64,000 nt of DNA from VFMC01 sp040380855 (GTDB lineage Bacteria > Actinomycetota > Acidimicrobiia > Acidimicrobiales > Ilumatobacteraceae), in assembly GCA_040380855.1 (NCBI GenBank), contig JBEIIG010000011.1:1-64000 (forward strand). Reading direction: 5' to 3'. Positions 58,962-64,000 of the stretch are shown here, piece after piece. The notes beneath the pieces are model-generated. The model was not told the origin of the DNA and made no database searches. It was given only the letters and a program-made list of their open reading frames with translations. Numbering within the stretch: the stretch's first letter is position 1; every line of letters begins with the position of its first letter. The translations under genes were made by a program, and so were the position numbers.

Positions 58962-59957
58962 GTGGCCTATCAAGCTGAATACATCTGGATCGACGGCACC
59001 GAGCCCACCCCGCTGCTGCGTTCCAAGACCAAGATCCTCGCCGACGGCAAGGAGCCCCCGATCTGGGGCTTCGACGGTTCGTCCACCAACCAGGCCACCG
59101 GCGAGTCGAGCGACTGCATGTTGAAGCCTGTCTTCACCTGCCCCGACCCCATCCGCGGTGGCAACAACGTGCTCGTGCTGTGCGAGGTCTACCTGGCCGC
59201 CACCGACAAGCCGCACCCCACCAACACCCGCGCTGCGGCGGCCAAGGCTGCGAAGAAGTACGCCAAGGACGAGATGATCTTCGGCATCGAGCAGGAGTAC
59301 ACCTTCTTGAAGCTCGACGGCACGCCCTACGGCTTCCCCAAGGGTGGCTTCCCGGGGCCCCAGGGCCCGTACTACTGCGGCGTCGGCGCCGGCCGCGTCA
59401 CCGCCCGTGAGGTCATCGAGATCCACACCCAGGCGTGCATCGACGCCGGTCTGATGATCGAGGGCACCAACGCCGAAGTGATGCCCGGCCAGTGGGAGTT
59501 CCAGATCGGCGCCGCCGATGCCCTCACCGTGAGCGACCACATGTACGTGGCACGCTGGCTGCTCCACCGCATCGCCGAAGACTTCGACATCGTCGTGTCG
59601 TTCGACGCCAAGCCGCAGAAGGGCGACTGGAACGGCGCCGGTGCGCACACCAACTTCTCGACCAAGGCGATGCGCGAGAGCTACGACGCCATCGAGGCCG
59701 CCTGCAAGGCCATCGGCAAGCGTGTCGACCTGCACATCAAGGGCTACGGCCACGACATCGAGAGCCGCCTCACCGGTGCGCACGAGACCGCCCCGTACAA
59801 CAAGTTCAGCTACGGCGTGTCGAACCGCGGTGCCAGCATCCGCATCCCGTGGCAGGTCGCCCGCGACCGCAAGGGCTACGCCGAGGACCGTCGTCCGAAC
59901 GCCAACTGCGACCCCTACACGGTCACCCGCCTGTTGCTCGACGCCGTCTGCGCCTGA
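58962..59957 (+). CDS. glnII: glutamine synthetase type II
   Basis: 331 residues, the eukaryote-like GSII form: W-x-F-D-G-S-S-T, MIFGIEQEYTFL metal-binding Glu pair, GVGAGRVTAREV, E-V-M-P-G-Q-W-E-F-Q-I and N-G-A-G-A-H-T-N-F-S-T. Condenses ammonia and glutamate with ATP. GTG at 58962 with AAAGGA upstream. The repeats at 58870-58897 predict nitrogen control by GlnR. A UUCG-loop terminator closes it. Confidence 0.95.
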   Translation: MAYQAEYIWIDGTEPTPLLRSKTKILADGKEPPIWGFDGSSTNQATGESSDCMLKPVFTCPDPIRGGNNVLVLCEVYLAATDKPHPTNTRAAAAKAAKKYAKDEMIFGIEQEYTFLKLDGTPYGFPKGGFPGPQGPYYCGVGAGRVTAREVIEIHTQACIDAGLMIEGTNAEVMPGQWEFQIGAADALTVSDHMYVARWLLHRIAEDFDIVVSFDAKPQKGDWNGAGAHTNFSTKAMRESYDAIEAACKAIGKRVDLHIKGYGHDIESRLTGAHETAPYNKFSYGVSNRGASIRIPWQVARDRKGYAEDRRPNANCDPYTVTRLLLDAVCA

Positions 59958-59975
59958 CCGACACCACGACATCGT

Positions 59976-60014
59976 GAACGGGGGGCCGGTTCGCCGGTCC
60001 CCCGTTCGTGTTTT
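59976..60014 (+). terminator. intrinsic terminator after glnII
   Basis: A 14-bp GC-rich stem (59976-59989 with 59994-60007, one G-T pair) closed by a TTCG tetraloop and followed by GTGTTTT. This is the clearest rho-independent terminator in the window and separates glnII from the GSI gene. Confidence 0.88.
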
Positions 60015-60052
60015 CAACCGTTGTCACCACGCAGCAGACTGAGGAGATGAGC

Positions 60053-61390
60053 GTGCTCGAACAGCAACGTGACTATGTGCTGCGCACTGTCGAAGAGCGC
60101 GGTGTGCGCCTGATCAGGCTGTGGTTCACCGATGTGCTCGGCAACCTGAAGAGCTTCGCGATCAGCCCCGCCGAACTCGAGAACGCGCTGGAAGACGGCA
60201 TGACGTTCGACGGGTCGTCGATCGACGGGTTCAGTCGCATCCAGGAGAGCGACGTGTTGGCGATGCCCGACCCGAACACGTTCGAGGTGCTGCCCTGGAG
60301 CGACCCGAAGAGCACCGAGGCGCGGGTGTTCTGCGATGTCCGCCAACTCGACGGCTCGGCGTTCGGTGGCGACCCGCGCCAGGTGCTGCGCCGTCAGCTC
60401 GATGCCGCCCGTGCGCACGGCTACACGTTCTTCGTCGCCCCCGACATCGAGTTCTTCTACTTCGCCCCGCCCGAGCGCGGCGCCCCACCGGTGCCGCTCG
60501 ACGAGGGCGGCTTCTTCGACCTCACCACCACCGACCTGTCGGGTTCACTGCGCAAACAGACCATTCGCACCCTCGAGACGATGGGCATCCCGGTCGAGTA
60601 CTCGTTCCACGAAGACGCGCCGAGCCAGCACGAGATCGACCTGCGCCACACCGACGCGCTCACCATGGCCGACAGCATCATGACCTTCCGCATGGTGGTG
60701 AAGGAGGTGGCGGCAGCGCAGGGTGTCCACGCCACCTTCATGCCGAAACCGCTCGAGGGCGTGCAGGGCAGCGGCATGCACGTGCACCTGTCGTTGTCGC
60801 AGGGCGACGTGAACGCGTTCTACGACGCCGACGACCCGTACAACCTGTCGCCGGTGGCGAAGTGCTTCATGGCCGGCCTGCTGCGCCATGCCGCCGAGAT
60901 CACCGCTGTCACGAACCAGACCGTCAACAGCTACAAGCGGTTGGTGCCCGGTTTCGAGGCACCGGTGCACGTCAGTTGGGCGCGCAACAACCGCAGCGGC
61001 CTCATCCGGGTGCCCATTCCCAAGCGCGGCAACCCCAATGCCACGCGCATCGAGTACCGCTCGCCCGACCCGGCGTGCAACCCGTACCTGGCGTTCGCCG
61101 TGCTGCTCGCTGCCGGCATGCGCGGGGTCGAAGAGGGCTACGAGCTGCCACCCGAGGCCGATGCCAACCTGTTCGAGATGGGCGATGCCGAGCTGGCGAA
61201 ACTGGGCGTCGAACAGTTGCCTCAGTCGCTCAGCGACTCGCTGAAGGTGATGGAGCGGTCGACCCTCGTGCAAGAGGCGCTCGGCGAGCACATCTTCGAG
61301 TGGTTCCTGCGCAACAAACGCATCGAGTGGCGCGCCTACAAGACCCATGTCAGCGCGTTCGAGGTCGACCGGTACCTGCGGGCACTCTGA
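60053..61390 (+). CDS. glnA: glutamine synthetase type I (GSI-alpha-like)
   Basis: 445 residues. F-D-G-S-S-I-D-G-F, APDIEFFYF, G-S-G-M-H-V-H-L-S-L and N-R-S-G-L-I-R-V-P motifs of GSI. The adenylylation Tyr of GSI-beta is absent (the corresponding region reads P-P-E-A-D-A-N-L-F-E-M), and the length fits GSI-alpha, so control by adenylylation is unlikely. GTG at 60053 is chosen since GAGGAG is 6 nt upstream; the ATG at 60047 touches that Shine-Dalgarno. The glnR-like gene follows after 2 nt. Confidence 0.92.
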   Translation: MLEQQRDYVLRTVEERGVRLIRLWFTDVLGNLKSFAISPAELENALEDGMTFDGSSIDGFSRIQESDVLAMPDPNTFEVLPWSDPKSTEARVFCDVRQLDGSAFGGDPRQVLRRQLDAARAHGYTFFVAPDIEFFYFAPPERGAPPVPLDEGGFFDLTTTDLSGSLRKQTIRTLETMGIPVEYSFHEDAPSQHEIDLRHTDALTMADSIMTFRMVVKEVAAAQGVHATFMPKPLEGVQGSGMHVHLSLSQGDVNAFYDADDPYNLSPVAKCFMAGLLRHAAEITAVTNQTVNSYKRLVPGFEAPVHVSWARNNRSGLIRVPIPKRGNPNATRIEYRSPDPACNPYLAFAVLLAAGMRGVEEGYELPPEADANLFEMGDAELAKLGVEQLPQSLSDSLKVMERSTLVQEALGEHIFEWFLRNKRIEWRAYKTHVSAFEVDRYLRAL

Positions 61391-61392
61391 CG

Positions 61393-62073
61393 ATGGAACT
61401 GCTCGCCGTCTTCCCCGATCCGCCACCGCCCGATCTGGCGCGCACGCTCGATCTGGGCGGCTATCGCTGGAAGGCCGTCGCGTCGGCCGACGATGCAGCC
61501 CGGCACGAACCAGCCGGCGGCTGGGCGGGTGCCGTGGTGGCGTGCGACACCGACCCCGAGGGAGCGTGGGCGCTGTGTCGAGCGCTGCGCAAACGCGATC
61601 GTCTGGTGGCGCCGTTGTTGGTGCTGGTGAACGGCTCGCAGTTGGCCGACCTCGAACTGCGCAGCGATCTGTTCGACGACTTCTGCCTCACCCCGTTCCA
61701 CCCGGTCGAGGTCGAGGCTCGGTTGAAGCACCTGTTCTGGCGCGCAGGCGAGGGGGTGCGTCCCGAGTTGGTCGAGCACAGCGGATTGGTGCTGAACCTC
61801 GAGACCTACCAGGCGTCGTTCGCCGGTCGTCCGCTCGACCTGACGTACATGGAGTACGAACTGCTGAAGTTCCTCGCCCAGAACCCGGGCAAGGTGTTCA
61901 CCCGCGAGACCCTGCTGTCGCGGGTGTGGGGCTACGAGTACTACGGCGGTGCCCGTACGGTCGACGTGCACGTGCGCCGCTTGCGGGCGAAGTTGGGCGA
62001 GGAGCACGCCAACCTCATCCAGACCGTGCGCTCGGTGGGCTACCGCTTCGGCCAGGGCCGCTGGGGCAACTGA
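61393..62073 (+). CDS. glnR: GlnR-like OmpR-family nitrogen regulator
   Basis: 226 residues. Degenerate receiver-like N-terminal domain (the usual Lys in the K-P loop is T-P: DFCLTPFHP) and a C-terminal winged helix with RVWGYEYYGGARTVDVHVRR, very close to actinobacterial GlnR, an atypical regulator that works without phosphorylation. ATG at 61393 lies 2 nt after the GSI stop, so the two are co-transcribed. Likely targets: the glnII box at 58870 and possibly the ABC repeats at 18328. Confidence 0.82.
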   Translation: MELLAVFPDPPPPDLARTLDLGGYRWKAVASADDAARHEPAGGWAGAVVACDTDPEGAWALCRALRKRDRLVAPLLVLVNGSQLADLELRSDLFDDFCLTPFHPVEVEARLKHLFWRAGEGVRPELVEHSGLVLNLETYQASFAGRPLDLTYMEYELLKFLAQNPGKVFTRETLLSRVWGYEYYGGARTVDVHVRRLRAKLGEEHANLIQTVRSVGYRFGQGRWGN

Positions 62074-62082
62074 GCGGCCCAC

Positions 62083-62097
62083 GACGCCACGGGCGTC
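62083..62097. terminator. short convergent hairpin after glnR
   Basis: GACGCC (62083-62088) and GGCGTC (62092-62097) form a 6-bp stem with a 3-nt loop between the glnR stop and the stop of the convergent SGNH gene. Weak but suitably placed for both directions. Confidence 0.4.
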
Positions 62098-62833
62098 AGG
62101 TCACCTCGGCCACGCCCTGGGCCACCACGGTGGCGAACACCGCTCGGCCGCCCTCGTTCGGGTGCACCTCGTCGCTGCGCAGCACCCCGCGAGCCGGGTC
62201 GGCGGCGATGGTCGACCACGGCACCACCACGGTGTCGGCACGACCGGCGAGGGTGGCCCGCAGCGCCTCGTCGAACTGCTGCGACCCGAGCAACTGGTCG
62301 CCGCGGTACACGTCGACCCACACCAGCGGCACGTCGTCGGGCAGCATGTCGACGAGCAACTGCACGAGGCGGGCGTAGTCGGCCTCATCGGCGTACTGGC
62401 CGGCATCGTTGGTGCCGAGCGCGATCACCCACACATCGGGGCTCGTCCCGCCCGCCAGCAACGAGTAGAGCGCTCGCTGACCCGACAGCGGCGCACCGGT
62501 ACCATCGCCCAGTTCGATCCGCCTGCCGTCTTGGGCATCGATCACCACGTCCTGCACACCCTGCGCCGTCAGCACGTACTCGATCTCGGCCCGTGAGCCG
62601 TTGGTGATCGAGTCGCCGATCATCGCCACCTGCAGGGCATCGGTGTCGCCGAGGTCGGCCTTTCCGTCGCCGGCATCGGCACCCTGTGCGGCACCGAGCG
62701 ACGGCACGCCCGAAGGGAGCCGGGGCTCGAGGACGGCCGCATCGGCATTCGCCGCTCGGCTGTCCCACCAGCGTGCGCCGACGAGCAGACCCACGCCCAG
62801 CGCCGATACGAGCAGCAACCCGACTGCGAGCAT
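62096..62833 (-). CDS. membrane-anchored SGNH/GDSL hydrolase
   Basis: 245 residues. N-terminal membrane helix (1-20), linker, then an SGNH hydrolase with block I Ser75 in M-I-G-D-S-I-T-N-G, block III G-T-N-D-A-G and block V D-E-V-H-P-N. An esterase or acyl-transfer role on an envelope substrate is inferred. The frame has no alternative start for 80 nt upstream of ATG 62833 before a stop, and no clear Shine-Dalgarno. Confidence 0.82.
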   Translation of the reverse strand: MLAVGLLLVSALGVGLLVGARWWDSRAANADAAVLEPRLPSGVPSLGAAQGADAGDGKADLGDTDALQVAMIGDSITNGSRAEIEYVLTAQGVQDVVIDAQDGRRIELGDGTGAPLSGQRALYSLLAGGTSPDVWVIALGTNDAGQYADEADYARLVQLLVDMLPDDVPLVWVDVYRGDQLLGSQQFDEALRATLAGRADTVVVPWSTIAADPARGVLRSDEVHPNEGGRAVFATVVAQGVAEVT

Positions 62834-62944
62834 GCCGGGCCAACGCCGCTCGGGGCGCGTGTCGTAGTAGCGGATGCTCGGGGGGCCTGATCCACGCCGC
62901 CCAGTCTGCCCGCCCGCACCCGGTGGGCCCTGTCACCCCCCGGG

Positions 62945-64000
62945 TCAGCGGTCGAGGAGTTGGATGCGGCGAGCGTGCCGCGTGTGCAGGGCCAGGCGCT
63001 CGGGCAGAGCAGGGTGGGTGAGGCGGCCCTGTTCGACGATCGAGCGGCCGTGCACGACGGTGTGCCACGCGGCGGTGGGGCCGCAGCGCAGCCAGGCCTC
63101 GATCGGGTCGGCCAGGGCGCCGGCGAACGTGGGGCCGTCGAGGCGCCACACCGCCACATCGCCCACTGCCCCCGGGGCGAGCACGCCGAGTTCGCCCTCG
63201 CGCCCCAGGCAGCCGGCGCCGCCGACGGTGGCCATCTCGAGTGCCATCCGCGCCGTACCGGCATGGGCACCACTGCGCAGCTTCGCCACCAGCATCGCCT
63301 GGCGCGCCTCGAGCCACAGCGACGCCGCATCGGCCGACGACGACCCGTCGACGCCGAGGCCCACCTTCACCCCGGCCGCACGCAGGTCGACCGTGGGCGA
63401 GATACCCGACGAGAGGATGAGGTTGCTGTTCGGGCAGTGCGCCACGCCGATGCCGGCGGCGCCGAGACGACGCACCTCATCGGGGTTCGGCATCACACAG
63501 TGCGCCACCCAGGTACGGTCGCTGCACCAGCCGGTGCGCTCGAGGTACTCCATCGGGCGGCAGCCGAACATCTCGAGCGAGAAGTCGTCGTCCTCGACGT
63601 TCTCGGCGAAGTGGGTATGCAGGCGCACGTCGAGCCGTTCGGCCAGTTCGGCCGAGCGTACCATCAGTTCCTCGGTGACGGTGAACGGGCTGCACGGCGC
63701 GAGGGCGATGCGGATCATCGCCCCGTGCGAGCGGTCGTGGTGCCGAGCGACAGCCTCCTCGCTGGCGGCGAGGATGGTGTCGTCGTCCTGCACGATCACG
63801 TCGGGCGGCAGACCGCCGTCTTTCTCCGACAGGCTCATCGACCCGCGGGTGGGGTGGAAGCGCACACCCAGTTCGCGAGCCGCGGTGATCTCGGCACCCA
63901 ACAGGTCGCCCGCACCACGGGGGTGGAGGTAGTGGTGGTCGGTCGAGGTGGTGCAGCCGCTGAGCGCCAACTCGGCCAGACCGATCCAGGTGCTGGCGAA
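62945..64000 (-). CDS. 8-oxoguanine deaminase-like amidohydrolase, C-terminal part
   Basis: 351 codons present; the N-terminus lies beyond the right edge. ATZ/TRZ-type amidohydrolase: L-A-L-S-G-C-T-T-S-T-D-H-H-Y-L-H-P, metal His residues in LHTHFAE and VAHCVMPN, and the Asp in GLGVDGSSSAD. The D-H-H-Y segment is typical of 8-oxoguanine deaminases, which make urate from 8-oxoguanine. The related hydroxyatrazine-type hydrolases remain possible. Confidence 0.85.
   Translation of the reverse strand, partial: FASTWIGLAELALSGCTTSTDHHYLHPRGAGDLLGAEITAARELGVRFHPTRGSMSLSEKDGGLPPDVIVQDDDTILAASEEAVARHHDRSHGAMIRIALAPCSPFTVTEELMVRSAELAERLDVRLHTHFAENVEDDDFSLEMFGCRPMEYLERTGWCSDRTWVAHCVMPNPDEVRRLGAAGIGVAHCPNSNLILSSGISPTVDLRAAGVKVGLGVDGSSSADAASLWLEARQAMLVAKLRSGAHAGTARMALEMATVGGAGCLGREGELGVLAPGAVGDVAVWRLDGPTFAGALADPIEAWLRCGPTAAWHTVVHGRSIVEQGRLTHPALPERLALHTRHARRIQLLDR

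Noticed and set aside
60047..60049. ATG as start of the GSI gene
   Set aside because: It directly abuts GAGGAG, leaving no spacer; the GTG six bases later has correct spacing. The difference is two residues.

Overview
The window is GC-rich bacterial chromosome with dense, short-gapped genes, many GTG starts and 1-4 bp stop/start overlaps. A GlnR-like regulator next to GSII and GSI, a SigR/RsrA-type ECF pair, a paired ArsA/Get3-type ATPase locus like the one in mycobacteria and a reduced Tad pilus locus point to an actinobacterium. The overall style suggests the class Acidimicrobiia (Ilumatobacter-like). That placement is an inference from gene content, not from a marker phylogeny. No insertion sequence, prophage, integron or CRISPR array is visible; the region looks like vertically inherited core and near-core chromosome.

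Layout. 0-2.6 kb: start of a Bax-inhibitor-like gene, an ABM-domain protein, a sigma-70 factor with a membrane-protein partner, and a repeat protein. 2.6-6.8 kb (minus): operon of a membrane-embedded spermidine-synthase-like protein, an AA_synth family protein and a beta-hydroxyacid dehydrogenase, preceded by a selenocysteine tRNA. 7.9-11.7 kb: Tad secretion/pilus genes. 11.7-16 kb: STAS protein, iron-sulfur (6-4) photolyase, rsgA, a flavin amine oxidase. 16-22.6 kb: MMPL exporter and a four-gene ABC importer behind tandem 11-bp GTTCAC repeats. 22.6-27.1 kb: topA, tmk, holB. 27.1-33.7 kb: flavin-type oxidoreductase, tRNA-Thr, arfB, S4 protein, MDR oxidoreductase, hydrolase/MarR pair, ECF sigma/anti-sigma pair, tilS, a phosphatase-like protein without its catalytic Cys. 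33.7-41.4 kb: LysM/M23 cell-wall hydrolase, epimerase-acyltransferase-hydrolase-renalase string, YibE/F and Nudix. 41.4-45.5 kb: dut divergent from selA-selB. 45.4-51 kb: hydrolase, NfeD-like protein, two ArsA/Get3-like ATPases, orphan receiver, tRNA-Pro, MazG. 51-58.8 kb: asd, methyltransferase and lysC, an MFS carrier, a chagasin-like lipoprotein, nadE, a Tat lipoprotein. 58.9-64 kb: glnII, GSI-alpha glutamine synthetase, glnR, an SGNH hydrolase and a truncated 8-oxoguanine-deaminase-like gene.

How the genes work together. tRNA-Sec (6.8 kb) with SelA and SelB (42-45 kb) gives three of the four parts of bacterial selenocysteine insertion; SelD and a selenoprotein are not in the window. GSII, GSI and GlnR form a nitrogen-assimilation unit, and glnII has an AC-n9-AC repeat matching a GlnR box upstream. 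lysC and asd give the first two steps of the aspartate family pathway. tmk, dut, topA and holB serve DNA synthesis.

The most striking non-coding pattern is regulatory. About twenty genes have a TANNNT -10 hexamer ending only 6-9 nt before the start codon, which predicts leaderless mRNAs. At three divergent gene pairs (21, 26 and 27 bp apart) the two -10 hexamers overlap in one short box. A MazG gene starts 2 nt after the encoded CCA of tRNA-Pro, so its mRNA 5' end may be made by tRNA processing.
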